A model generated the notes under the pieces. That model searched no databases and was not told the DNA's origin. It worked only from the letters and a program-made list of their open reading frames with translations. This document shows, piece by piece, positions 9,449-21,556 of a stretch of DNA of 64,000 nucleotides (within the stretch, counting starts at the first letter, position 1; each line of letters begins with the position of its first letter). The translations under genes were made by a program, and so were the position numbers. This DNA is from Galerina marginata (taxonomy: Eukaryota; Basidiomycota; Agaricomycetes; Agaricales; Galerinaceae), in NCBI GenBank assembly GCA_023014335.1, contig JAECYW010000008.1:124001-188000 (forward strand), written 5' to 3'.

Positions 9449-11519
9449 AGTGGTTGAGAGCGGTGACACGGCGGGGATGAGATGGGGGTTATGGTTCCTC
9501 TGAGCGCTGGAGGTATTAGTATTCAGAAAAAGTAGAAATTGTTGGATCATGGAAAGCCTTTTTGGCTTATATAAATTTGGATTTGGGCTTCCTTGGAAGC
9601 TATTACTTACCTGAATAGAGAGATTATAGAGAGGCGGAATTAAATAAAACATACAGGTGCAAGGACTTACTTGAGTAAACGTCGTCAACCTTTTGATCTT
9701 GTCGACAGTGGGCGGCTGTCGGCAGAGCGGCGCGGGTGGAGTGCACGTGGAAATGCATGGCTTTACACTTGATTTCAAACATTGACATTCAAAGCACACT
9801 ACCATCACGCCTACCGCCTAACGGGCCTAACTTGATGCACGAAGCGAAGTACAGCAAGGATATAGAAAGGGAACTTCGACCCCGCTCGCAAACTACACGG
9901 GCTGCGGTTCTCTCCTGAGCGATGACCTGGAGGACGACGCCTACTTTAAGAATATGCACGTCGGTGTCTGGGAGGCGCGGGTCAGGTTCCGGGGATCGTA
10001 TGCGGGAGTTGGGGCTGCTGCAATAGCCGTGGTACGTCCTTTTGATTGTCGCTCTCATCTTGTCTTTCTTATCGCAATGGATATGACGTTTCTCTCAGTC
10101 TGACTCTGGATTACCATCAATCCTCAAGTTATTCTCCGAGTCGCCGACCAGGCCCACGGGGAGTCTGGGACGCACTCTCAGGCTCCGTTTTCTTCGCTGC
10201 TCCGCGGCTCGTTACGCACACCGAGAAACGGAGAGAGGGCGGGGCGAGAGCTGTCGTTTTTCGTCCAATGTACATCTTTTCCCTTCGGCAAGCAAGGCGT
10301 TCAATTGCTCCCTCTTTCTTATCGTCCATGGCGCAGGCCAACGACTGTCACCGTTGTGTAGCCATTTCGCACCTGCAAGCGGCCCTGCACCTGTTGCAGC
10401 GTCCAAATTGAGAACTGGATCAGGATCGGCGAGGCGCATCAAACATCACAGAGTTGCGTTCAACGTGTTCGTTCCGAAGCTCCGGATCCGTGATCCGAGA
10501 ATGGGAGCAGGCCCTCCTCCTCCCTCCGTAGAAACGACCGTTACCCATGTCCTCTCTGGTACCATCGCCGTCGCTAGCGCTGACCTCGCGGCACGCCTCT
10601 CCCCGAGTCGACCTCTCCTCGTCCGTATCCAAGCTTGCTGGCGGTCCTTTCCCCGTTCTCATTTTCCCCACTGCTCCTGGAGTGAGCGGATCATCCCATC
10701 CTCGCCCAATCCAGACACACTAGCAAAGTCCCATAGATGATGAAGCGCGCCGAGGCGTAGCTGGAGACGGAGCATGTAGTCCTGGTGCTCTCATCTCGGG
10801 GATTCGAGGAGTACTAAGGACTGGCCCACAACATCCCATAGGCCCTCTTGTTTTCGTAGACTCCAAAGTTTGCTTCTCGATACCGGTGCTCGTTGTGTTT
10901 TTAACTGCGTATTCGTTCCTGATTCAAACATAATTATAGCCCGCTACGTATAATACATATTGCCCTTGCCCTTACCCTACCCAATTGTTAATGTAGTTTT
11001 CGATCTGTAAACGTCGTTTGAATCGTTCGGACTTGGAGTTTGTATGCCCTTCGAGTTTGTCACGGCGTTCTGGATCTTCAAGGAGGGGAGCAGATTAGGA
11101 TTCGGTCATTTATAGGCCCGTCGATCCGCCTCCAAAGATCGGTTCGATACGTGTTCGATCCCCTTCATTGGCAGTCATAACAGCCTTAAAAGATCTCCAT
11201 CTTGGGGTTACTTAGGCGCGGAAGCCTTGATCTGCGGTGTACCTAAAAAACCTGACAATTCCCGATATTCCCGGCCTTGGTGCTTTCCCACTTTGCAACC
11301 CCGCCGACTTCAACGGGGAAGAAATGATTGCGATGTCTGTCCTGCCTTTTGAGTTCCTGAAGAATCTTACTTATTAAATCTCGTAAATCAAGCAAGGTGT
11401 CCCGGTGCAAAGCAGGTCCGACGTTTCAACACTGACATAGACTGACCTCCCCGTTAACCAAACTCTCAAGACCGGAGCCTAGACACAAACTGAGGTTCGA
11501 TGGCCCTGCTGGCTCGACC
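9449..11519. other. Gene-poor region with decayed duplicated segments
   Basis: No intact gene is supported. About 9815-10060 resembles 16030-16360 and 24905-25080. About 10430-11135 resembles 25080-27335. The last part (about 11045-11130, minus) is a copy of the first exon of the membrane-protein gene at 27014-27334, with a premature stop (SAPLLEDPER conserved), so it is a pseudogene fragment. Confidence 0.5.
11045..11130 (-). pseudogene. Fragment of the 27.0-27.3 kb membrane-protein gene
   Basis: Minus-strand translation gives MTES-stop-SAPLLEDPERRDKLEGH, parallel to MAEPESAPLLEDPERHDELEGH at 27334. The in-frame stop and lack of following exons show decay. Confidence 0.55.
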
Positions 11520-11527
11520 TTTATAAG
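11520..11527 (+). promoter_or_regulatory. TATA-like box upstream of the helical-repeat gene
   Basis: TTTATAAG is 207 bp upstream of the ATG at 11727. Use as a promoter is inferred. Confidence 0.3.
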
Positions 11528-11726
11528 ACGTCCAACTTGCGTCCTAAGTTCTCCAGCTGGTCTCACCCCTCAAGTTCAAGCCACATTCATCTACTCCAAC
11601 TTCAACGTGCACTGGTTGCCTTGAAACGGTGCGTTGCGTTGCGAACGTTTTATTTATCCGGATTTTGCTGACATTAAAGTCTAGAAATATTATTTACATA
11701 CATACGTCCATTGATTCTCGCCAGTT

Positions 11727-12807
11727 ATGCTTTATTTCCCCCTTATATTTCTCGCCACTTCTGGGCTCCTCGCCCAAAAGGCTTTCTCTATCCCTATGCC
11801 TGTCGTTACGGACGGTCAAGTTGTTTACATTGCTCCCGACAAGACCATTGGACAGCATCATGAAGGTGTAAGTAACGTGTTTCGGACACTGCCAGCTGAA
11901 ATACTGACGATAATTAAACAGCAAGGGGCGTACATTCCTCATCCTCACATTGTGCTGGGTTCAGAACAAGGAACTGGCAACGTAGTTCTGGCACCAGTTA
12001 CCCATGGGAAGGACGAAAGGAATGGGCCGATAATGCAAGATGCAAGTAAACTTCATCCTAAACTAGAGGGGAATGTTCTCCTTCACCATGTTACTGCCGA
12101 TCCCGCCAATATCCCTGTTCATCCAGCGTTCAACGGCCAGCCTGTTGATCATGGCGCCTTGGCTAAAATTGATGCTGGTATGCACTAATAAATTTGTTGC
12201 TTGGAAACATTGTTAACCGAGAGATTCATATGTAGCCAAGATAGATGCGGCGAAAAAGGTCAACCACGCTGCAGAAGACGCTCACGACGATGCTGCTAAA
12301 GCCCATGAAAGTGCCGCTAAAGCCCACGACAGGACAGCTGACAAATACAAAGGGTTTACAAACTCCAAGGCGCTCGTCAAGGACCATCTCAATCAAGCTC
12401 AAGAGCATCGCGACCAAGCTAAGGAACACCGCGACACGGCTGCAGACCACTACCAAGTTGCCAAAGACGCGAATAAGCCCATCACTTACCCGGAATACAA
12501 GAAAGTTCTAGATTCCAAGAACGAAGCATCTCAGTCCATTCGTCACGCCGAAGCTTCAAAAGATCACGCGAAGGCCGCAGGCGAGCATCTCAAGACCGTG
12601 GATGCTCTTAACAAAGCAGCGGGCCAGGCCAACAAACATGAAGCGGATAACCTCCGGGACAAAGCAGCGCAGCACATTCAGGACGCGCAAAAACACGCTC
12701 CATCGTCGCCTGCAAAGCCTGATGCGGGTAAATCCCGTGAAGCCGCCCAGAAGGATCGCAAGAAGGCCGAAAAATCGACCCAGGCAAGCAAGAAGGGAAG
12801 GAAATAG
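11727..12807 (+). CDS. Secreted Ala/His/Lys-rich helical-repeat protein
   Basis: Exons 11727-11867, 11922-12178 and 12237-12807 join in phase and encode 322 aa. Residues 1-20 form a signal peptide (MLYFPLIFLATSGLLAQKAF). The middle exon encodes a His/Pro-containing region without a known domain. The last exon encodes about 190 residues of uninterrupted amphipathic helix with a seven-residue rhythm (AHDDAAK-AHESAAK-AHDRTAD) and very high Ala, Lys, Asp and His, ending in a Lys/Arg-rich tail. The pattern recalls LEA-like or apolipoprotein-like helices, but this is compositional resemblance, not homology. There are no Trp or Cys residues in the repeat. Function unknown; a cell-wall or extracellular role is possible. 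Confidence 0.65.
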
Positions 12808-13059
12808 ACTTGGGGTAGTTTACATAGCGCAAATGCCCTACCACTATTAATATTACAGTACTATATTCAGTACTCCAAATCTATCGCTATTGATGGTCGA
12901 CCTTACTGCAGAACCCGAGGGCCGAAACCAATAGACAGAACAGGTGTCGCCTTACAACCCCAGAGGAACGAAAACCACTGTCAGTCCAAGCAGTCATATT
13001 TCAAACGATGCTGAGTAGATACCAACGCCAGCTGCGCAGCTGCGGGTAAAATTCTAGGA

Positions 13060-13830
13060 AGTCTTTCCGAGTGCCTGTACAGATCCGGCCGACGCTGGCT
13101 CGCAAGACGCAGGAGATCTTAGAAGGCGGGATTGTGAACATCGGCTAGGAGGGGCTCTAGAATCCCGAGGAAATGAGCATGCAAGACGGAGGTGCTTATA
13201 TGGAAAATAGACAGACGTACAATGATCCCGGATATCTTGAACGATTTCGAGCTTCACATTGGTACTTGGCGACAATTGGCGACGAAGGGTTATTAAAGCA
13301 TAGCATAACTGGGGTAACCTAGCGAATGAGCAGAAGCCGATGGAGAACTATCGCCACGAAAGTACACAAAAATACGTGGCAAGAGGCCAATGGCCATCAC
13401 ACATCGACAGCTGGACGCAAAAAGAATGTCCTTCTCGACTCCTTCCGTCGTCAAGCCTATTTCCGAGGCGTCAACGACGAGAAAGGATAAAGAGGGTAGA
13501 GGCTAATGACGCGTCAATACGGTGAAACTTGCGAACATGGGACCAAGGAGGACGACAGGTCGGTACTGGATAGTCTCACGCGTCAAGTCGCGTTGATACC
13601 ACTGATACTAAGCACAGCCAGCAATCGAGTCGACAGGCGTCGTCCGAGAGTGTTTCCAGGTTCAAAGCATCCGAGTATAACCAATCGTGATCGTACACCT
13701 TTTCTGAAGTGGGCCTTGAGCATCGGAAAGGAAATTAGAGGGCGAAGAATCGGTGGAAGAAACCGAATACGCACCCCCACGACGAGAACCGGGTCATAGA
13801 ATTGATATCTGTTCGATTCCGAGACACTCA
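13060..13830 (-). repeat. Decayed tandem unit 1
   Basis: Aligns, with many changes, to 15060-15815 over most of its length, and its first part to 14640-15000. On the minus strand each unit keeps a short coding-like stretch (TNVKLEI / PNIKLKI / TNTQFKV) just before a GTACGTC splice-donor-like site. The three appear to be tandem copies of one lost gene that I do not recognise. Confidence 0.4.
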
Positions 13831-14639
13831 ATTAGAACTGAGTATGCATCCCGGTACTATAGTCGGAGGACGGTGCGTGAATACTGTTCTTCGCAGTGGT
13901 CTTGGTAGATTGTCGCAGTTAAGGCCTCCGTTCGACCCAGACGAAGTTGTATTACTCCAGCCTCCCGCCTCGGCTGAAGGAACGAACCAAAAAAGATAAT
14001 TAAGCATCATCCTTCAAAGTAAAAGTGAACAAAATATACCATATTAATCATATCCTCAACGTTAAAAAAATGACCCCGCTCTGCTTATAAACTCGGCACA
14101 GTCACAGTTAAAGCCTACGCAACGACGACGAAGGCGTTGCTCCTCCTACGCCGCGGGTCCGCATAACGGTGCACGCAGACGACGGCGATCACAACGTTCA
14201 CGCAATAGCGGAATTATTTATCGCCGTTCTCTGCGAGTCTAAATAAGGTGGTCGTAATTTCCGGAACTCTGAGGAAGTACGCATGGTCAAAATCCTAAAG
14301 GTAGAGATAAATATACCAGACAAGGACATACGATGATGAGATACGTAACACGAGGACACTGGGAAGTTGGAGCAGGCGTTGCTGGCGGTGGATATGGATA
14401 TGGATTGGAACGATATTGATCACCATGATGTTGCCTAAGAACGACAAATATCGGAGGTTAAGCCTAGGGTTCTCTAAAGTCGAGCCTGACGTTGGTTGAC
14501 GGTCCGCGGTCGGGAAAAGGGCAGTGGAGGAACGTTCGGTCCACTTCATTGACGTCCGATCTATGCGTGAAAGGGGGATATGACATATGAGCCTCGTTGA
14601 CAATTTCGAGAGACTCGGAGGGGGTAGGAATACGCACCA

Positions 14640-15000
14640 ATGCCCGATAAAGCCAATGCCAACGCTGAAGTCGCGAAAGGATTAGATTGTGAGCTTGTGA
14701 TTCAGAACGTCGTCTAAGTACGAAGTGGGTGCTGGATGCTTGAAGAAAAAAATGAGAACGTAAGACAGAGCGACCAGTACGAAAATGGACAGAGGGACAG
14801 ACGTACGATGATTAATGATATCGTGCTCGATTTTGAGCTTGATGTTGGGAACGATTCAGACAGGTTGTTGAAGCGTATCTGGGGCGATTAGATGTATATG
14901 TATAAGCATCAGCGGAGGGAGAATCGTCGCCACGCAAGGACGTAAACGGACCTAGTAACAGTGAATGAATCACATATACATATACCTACAGTTGGACCCA
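14640..15000 (-). repeat. Decayed tandem unit 2 (partial)
   Basis: Shares the PNIKLKIEHDI-type exon end and following donor with the units at 13060 and 15060, and is shorter than both. Confidence 0.35.
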
Positions 15001-15059
15001 ACCGCAACTTCTCCCTTCTTTCATGATGCTAAGCAGAAGAATTCGGTGGTCTGCGACCA

Positions 15060-15815
15060 CTGCAGCTGATTATTTTCAATGCAAGGCCAGGGTTTGGAGG
15101 TTGGAACGTTGGAGTTGCAAGCATCCCCTACGAGGTGGACGCTGGATGGCCGAAGAGATGAGCACGGAAGATGGAGTTGGAAATATGTATATATATTGAA
15201 AATGGAAGGACGTACGATGATGCCTGGCACGACTTTGAACTGGGTGTTGGTAACGACGGGCAGTTGAAGAATATTTGGGCGATCTAGTACATGCACAGCA
15301 GCCAAAGGAGGACTATGTATCGCCACGGAAATAAATCAACATACCTAGGGACAACCAACAACCCGCATACTCGAGTACACCACAGTTGGACGGTGGACCC
15401 GAACAACAACTCCTTTTCGCCTCGAGCCCGTTTCCGAGGCGTCGATGACGAGAAGTATGAAGTGGGTGCAGTTAAAGACGCGTCGAAGTGGTAAAATTTG
15501 CGTATATAGGACCAAGGAGGATGACTGTTAATCCAAGAGTAGCCTAACGTGTCGAGTCGCGTCGATATCGTTGCGAATGAGCATACAGCCAGCAATCGAA
15601 AGAACAGACGACGTCCGAGGATGATTTCGAGGTCCAAGCATCCAGGGCACGCAACGGTGTCCTATCGTTGTTGTAGAGTACACCCTTTCTGGCGTGGTGC
15701 CTGAGAGGAAATCAATGGGTGAGGAATCGGTGAAACGGAATCTGGTAATAAGCACATCGAGAACCCGAGGATGGGATCAGTCAGGGATTAGTTCAATTCC
15801 GAAACGTGGTATGTA
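15060..15815 (-). repeat. Decayed tandem unit 3
   Basis: Best match to unit 1, including the stretches around CGTTTCCGAGGCGTC and GGACCAAGGAGGA. No open gene remains. Confidence 0.4.
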
Positions 15816-17819
15816 GGCTCGTTTGGAAGGCTACAGGACGTCTAGAAGAACTCAAGAAGAGATGAAGAGCGACGGCAGCAGCGACAAGAAAGAGAGGAGA
15901 CGGGAAAGGGGGAAGGGGGATTAGGAATTGATGTGAGACCTATTTATGGCGATTGATGCTGTTCGCACGGACCCTTGATATTTTCCCTCTTCTCCTGCCC
16001 CTCACCTCACCCCACCGCCCTCGCTCAACTTGGCGGACGAATCAAAGGGCACAACGGAGATTCTCTACAAGAAGTACCGCGAACTGAGCCTCGACCTTAC
16101 GATGAGTCGACACGCGCTGCACGCATCTGCCCTGATCAATATTCAATGCTCAATGCTCAATACAGTCCCTGTCTGCGGGACCTTGTCGATATGCTACTCA
16201 TTCCGATGGAGGAATAAAGTGAGCGATGTAGAAGCGGAAGCAGTGCTTCCAGTCTTCCAGTGAAGCGCAGAAGAAGACGCCTACTTTGACCAGATGCGTG
16301 TCGGTGTCACTGTCAGGGAGGTACAGGAAAGGTTGTGGGGATGGTAAACGCGGTACGTCCTTCTTCGCTGTCGTTATCTCTTTTGTTATCTGATCTCTTT
16401 CTGACCTAATCTATCCTCCAGCTATTCTCGCTTACGGGCATCGGGGACACACTTATGGGCTGTCCGCGTCGCAGCAATTATCGTATCCCAGACATTACCG
16501 TGACGCTTCCCCGTCTATACTTTCACGCGGAACGTAAGTACATCAAGCTTTCCATCGCGCGTTCATAATCACCACACCTGAATTACTGCGTATCACCTGC
16601 AGAACCTGCACCCGTCCCAGCGCAGTGGCTAGCAGGCGCATCAATGGTCGCATCTTTCTGCCCCCCGCCAGTTCTACATCGTGCCAGGAGCCCTGCGACT
16701 CAAAGATCGAAGCAGACAGCCTCCACTAGTCCACTCTCTCCCGCCATCGTCTTCGAATAGCACCTCGAGGCCTCTGGCCGCCCCGCCCGTTCCCCCTCCA
16801 CCTTCCTCCTTTGGCTCGCCATCAACGACGATATTGGCACCCTCGACCAGTCGAACCGAGACTCAGAGTTGCCGAGCGCACATATCAACACAGATCCCGT
16901 GCACGACGGCGCATATTCATACGCATGACGTGGATAAGTTCAAGTTTCTTGACCGTCTGAATCCGCATTGCGTTCGCGAGGATTGGGGTGGAGTGAAGGC
17001 GACGGGGACGGGAGCGGGGAGCGGGGACAGGGGGGAGGATGGGCTTATACCGATGGATATGGACATGGACAGAAGGGGAGGGGGCGGGCTGTGCGCCAAG
17101 AGGGCCGGGACGAGTTATGTCGACGGGGATGGATATGGATATGGGTTGAGCGGACGAGGCGGGTATTGGGATGACGGCCCATGGGTACGAGGTGGACAAG
17201 GATGCGAGGGTGAGGCGACGAGGAGGAGTGGGTTGGGAGTGGTGTTAGTGCTAGCCCTGGTGGAACGGGATCGGGAGGGGAGGGAAGGGGTTGAGGGGAA
17301 GGAAGTCTGATCGATGACGACCGATGGTGACGATCTTGGACTCGCGAACTGAGATCGACTCTGGCCTTTCGAACTTTCAGACGCCAAACTGTGCCTGCCC
17401 TCACGCATACTTGCCATTCCTTCTTGAGGAAGTCGAGTCTTTCTCTTCTACCCGCCAGAAATGACGCCTATTAGTATGATCTGGTTATCGTCCCTTTCGC
17501 CCTGGCACCCTATTTATTTTTTCTTTCGTTAGGCGGTCGTCTAAAGTGCTGAGCGTCGATTATTATATCAACGTCGTTGGGATTTGGTTTGGGGAGTACA
17601 CGGACCTGACCCATGATCATCGATTCCTCTTCAACGTCCTTTTTTCGTAGACTCCAAAGTTTGTACGACTGCCCAAAAATAAATATTACCCATATCCACC
17701 ACCTCGAATTCAGGACGTTCAAGTCCACTCATCCTTTCGACTGCTTGTCGTCGAAAATCTAACTGGATTCTCGATTCTACGACGATCAATTTCAACATCG
17801 TTTATTGTGTTATCGGTAA

Positions 17820-17990
17820 AATACGGGTTCGGGTACCAATCTCGACACCACTCTGTTAGGAAGGCGTCGAGGAGGCGGAATGCGGATGCGATAAGGGCGG
17901 GGCGAGGGTGATATCGGCGATCAGGTTGAACGGGAGAGGGAAGTTGACGAGGAGGTCGATGGAGGAGTATATCTCACTTACGTGGTTTCT
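17820..17990 (-). pseudogene. Second-exon fragment of the 26.7-27.3 kb membrane-protein gene
   Basis: Clear nucleotide similarity to 26855-26995, including the stretch translated SIDLLVNFP. Frame is broken and flanking exons are absent. Confidence 0.5.
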
Positions 17991-18150
17991 TTCTCGTTGA
18001 GACGCCTGCCGAGATCCTCCGACCTCAAATTAAACTGAAAGCCGATGAGGATTTACTTTAACTGAACATAAACAATATGCACTATAACAAGTCAAATCTG
18101 GGTAATTAAGGTCGCTATTTTGAACATCCAACCTCTAAAGGCCAATTCGT

Positions 18151-20130
18151 TCAATTGCAGCACCCAAAACAAGTTAAACACCCAGACAACCAGCCAAAAC
18201 GTTCAACGAAACAAATAAAACAGTCAGATAACCACGACATAAACCGTTTGAAGACCGCAAAATCGCCTATTGATTGTCGGGGTATTTCACATTGCTCGAT
18301 GTTCCAATCATTCTTCTTGCTCCAGTCTTGACCTTTGGAAGAGTGGGCTTTTGGAGTGTACCGAGTACCCCCGGTTGAATAAATTTCGAAGACGGATGAA
18401 TGGATGAGTTGATGTTCTTGAATTGGGCGACCAGACTTTTTGTGGGGCCTGGAAATCCATGAACGGTGAGCATCCAGATACCCATCTAAATGCCAAAATA
18501 AGAACTTACCGCCAACCGAAGATCGAGAATATCTTCCACATACGATTCATGGATGTAACTGGCGTTGGCCTGGCGTCCCATCGGCGAGTAGCCGCGGGTT
18601 TCATGTCGAGACCGTTGGCAATAGCCTCAGATCTCATCCAGTCGAAGGAAGGGCTAAAGGTCCTTCTTTTTGCCCTGGCGGCCTTTGTTCCTCCTCTATT
18701 TAACTATTAGCGGTGAGAAAGACGTCGATGTGAATGGCTTACACGTCTGAATGAGATCCTGCAAACCACACTTCTTTGGTATGGTGATCCTGTGCGTCTC
18801 CACTGGGTCCTTTATCTCCATTGACATACACAGGTTTGAACTGCACTCTAGACTCGTCAAGGGCTAGTGCATGACGGAAGGCACAAACGTGTTTTAAACC
18901 GTCAGCTGCGCCAGGGTGTGCTGGGCCATCTCCAAATCCAATGGATGACACAGTGTCCCTAAATTCGTCGTTTAACTTTGGGCGATTTATGATTGAATAC
19001 AGGTGCTAATTACCATACTCCAATAAAGTGGGTTCTGACGTTGGGTTGTAGCCTCAAGTCAGCGCGTTGACCAACGGAAGGAGCGTCGATATTTTGGGTT
19101 TCAGTTGTTGTCATGTAGCATTCGTACACCCTGGCTCATCATTAGTCAAGCGGAGAGAAAAGTTTATTAAACCTCGTACTTTTCAATGTCGTTCCAATCA
19201 TGTTTGCGAAGGAGACCAACCTTTGAATAATATTCGACAATGAGCTACGACACCATTAAAACGAAAACTTAATCTCACTTTTTCGATCATGCCGGCGATG
19301 ACGCGGACTTGGTATGCTCCTCGCGAATACCCTAAATTAGGAACGAGGATCACCAAAACAACACAGCAGGATATAGGCACGATGGCCTTACCGAATAGAA
19401 AGATTCGATCCCCTGGTTCATAGTTTCGAACAAGCCATCCGTAACCGCTTTTTACATTCCACTGAAAATCTCTACAACAGGTGGCACAGAGGAGACGTCA
19501 AGAAAAAAATAAGCTGCTTCACTTAGACGACATGGATTTGGGCACGAACTTACCTTGCAATCACCACGTCCACGATGCGCATAAATATATTGCTCAGAGT
19601 CCCAATTCCGCTGAGGTATTCGGATATCTGTTTGTCCCGGTTTAGATTACTCTCGAGCTTCCCGACGTTGGTCATCTGTGGGAGAAGAGGTGAACTGGGG
19701 ACCGAAATACAAGAAAAGAGAATAAGGAGTTATAGAGACTCACGTTACCCCAGTTCTTGCCCAACGTTCCATCTATGCAGAGAACCAGATTTTTGCCTTT
19801 GGCATTTTTGGCGCATTTGCATTCTGGGATACCATTCGGTTCTGGCTTGGTTGTAGTTTCAAATTGACCTCCGGATAGTGAGCCTCTATCGTCCGACGGT
19901 ATCCAGGGCGGTGTGAAAGACCGCCTAATCGACTCTGGCTCGAGTACCAGAGGCAAGCAAGCTCCTCCATCATAATCTAAATGATTGTGAAGATCAGAAT
20001 TGAAACCGAGAACACGCATATAATTTAACGCACCGTCAACTTTCTGGGGATTGGTGATGGCCGATCCTTCTTCCTGGAGTAGATTAGAAGTCAAACCTAG
20101 GGCTGTTTCAACCCAATCCCTTCGTGGCAT
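18151..20130 (-). CDS. Fungal DUF2235 (Tle1-like alpha/beta-hydrolase) protein
   Basis: Nine exons: 20130-19744, 19675-19554, 19471-19392, 19331-19279, 19220-19180, 19130-19014, 18958-18745, 18703-18510 and 18448-18151. Every phase closes, giving 501 aa. Domain marks in order are KNLVLCIDGT (first strand and catalytic-loop Asp-Gly, residue about 110), ISEYLSGIGT, PGDRIFLFGYSRGAYQVR (nucleophile elbow G-Y-S-R-G), GLKHVCAFRHALALDE, KEVWFAGSHSD (acid/His region) and a C-terminal IHSSVFE segment. These are hallmarks of DUF2235, related to bacterial Tle1 phospholipases; fungal members are uncharacterised and a lipid-hydrolase role is inference. The usual Gly-rich loop after HSD is altered to LNRGG at a splice junction, and the last 25 residues are Cys/Trp-rich. 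The start at 20130 is the first ATG in frame. Confidence 0.8.
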
Positions 20131-20734
20131 AAGAGACGGTGGCGGAGGTCCTTCGTAATCTATAATATCTATTCAAACGACGAGATGTTATCGCAACTAT
20201 CAGCATTGTAATTAGGAGGAATCCTGCAAGATACTGACGACTTCGGCAAGTTTGGGAAATAGTGAAATCTGGGAGCTGAGCGGCTCTGGGTTGTTCTTCA
20301 GTTTGCAGCATGGCAGCAGTCAACGTTAGAGCCGGTGTTACGTTGTCGGGTCCTTTGAGGGGAATGTTATAACTGATGAGGTGTGATGGAGAGGTACAGC
20401 GCGCAGTAATTTTATATCGTTGCTGGTTGCAGTATTCCTTGAAGGACGATGAATTGACCACCCGAACTTACCATGTCATGAACGCAAGGGCACGGCCCTG
20501 ACTTGATGGTGTCCAGGAGGCTTTTCGTACAGAATAGATTTCACGGGCGTGACGCAGCCCCGTCGCCGCTCGTGTTATGGTTCTAACTACACGGGATATT
20601 TAGCAAAAGTGCAGTGAATCCGCATGCCATTATCCAATGTTTACCTTGAGTTTGTCGGTCATACTACACATGTCAATTTTCCTTGAGGAAAACATGAGGC
20701 AGCGCCTCGTTTTGAGAACGTAGAAATGCTCGTA
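20131..20734 (-). other. Upstream region of the DUF2235 gene; possible small membrane ORF
   Basis: A minus-strand frame from an ATG near 20310 to 20108 has one hydrophobic helix (YLAGFLLITMLIVAI) and overlaps the DUF2235 start in another frame. It could be a 5' exon, an upstream ORF or chance; I cannot decide. Confidence 0.2.
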
Positions 20735-20960
20735 TCATGATGGTGAGCTGCAATCTATTGGTAACGGTTCATTATAATGAGTGTTAGTATGTTGATACCG
20801 CCAGCGAAGAGAGATAGGTGCATCCGAACACGCGTACACGCAGTTCTCAAGCACCCTAGGGTCTTTATAAAGTGCATCAGCAAACAAGCACTGGGTGTAC
20901 ATTGAAACCTCACCGACAACGGTCAATAATTTGATAAGACCACATTGTATTGCGAAGAGC

Positions 20961-21543
20961 TGAAGATGCACGTGAGTGCGTGAGTTCGAAATGCTTCGTG
21001 GAAACGAAGTGGGGCGCAAACTCCGTTTGCGTGGTGGTTCGAGGGGATCCTAAGGAAGGTGGGTGATAGTTAGTAGATAAAATGATAATAAACGAATTTC
21101 GATGCGGGAGACGAGAGCGATACGATAGGGAGCGATCCGGAACGATGCCAAACGACGTTTCTATCGTAGAAACCGAGCCGTAAGGTACTAACGATGGTGG
21201 GGTGAGAAGAATACTCGAATTCAACTGAAGATCTACAACATAAGACTCCGTATTTAAAGTCTACGTAGAGATCGAAATGGGGAAATGTAAAATTTATGAA
21301 ACACAGTGAAAAGGAAACAATCAGGCAGAGGAATGAAGAATAGAAGGAAAATACCTTCGGAATTAATGGTAGGAAGGGAAAGATTGCTAAGGAACAGTTT
21401 CAGAAGTGATCGACGATGTGGCGCATCGTGAACGGTACAAAAAAGGAAAGGAAATTGAAATATGAATCTACCTAGCATGCGGTTCGTTCGAAACCGGGCA
21501 TATTATTTGGGATTTCGTGCCTAGACAGAGGGGAACCCTCACA
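20961..21543 (-). repeat. LTR (3' in element orientation)
   Basis: 583 bp, TG..CA. Its ORF-like stretch at 21254-21478 is repeated exactly in the partner LTR and is not a gene. Confidence 0.85.
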
Positions 21544-21556
21544 CCTCCCAGGGACT

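Larger units (their letters stand above)
12808..18150. other. Long gene-poor stretch with decayed repeat units
   Basis: Apart from the units listed separately I see no gene. Long open frames such as 16681-17310 are Pro/Gly/Arg-rich low-complexity translations without a family pattern. Positions 16030-16360 resemble 9815-10060. Positions about 17440-17700 resemble 26040-26180 and 49700-49890. Confidence 0.4.

Noticed and set aside
16681..17310. 209-codon plus-strand frame
   Set aside because: Pro/Ser- then Gly/Arg-rich low-complexity translation, overlapped by equally long minus frames, with no domain or gene structure.
21254..21478. 74-codon frame on the minus strand, repeated exactly at 24342-24566
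   Set aside because: Both copies lie inside the LTRs; the frame is a by-product of LTR sequence.
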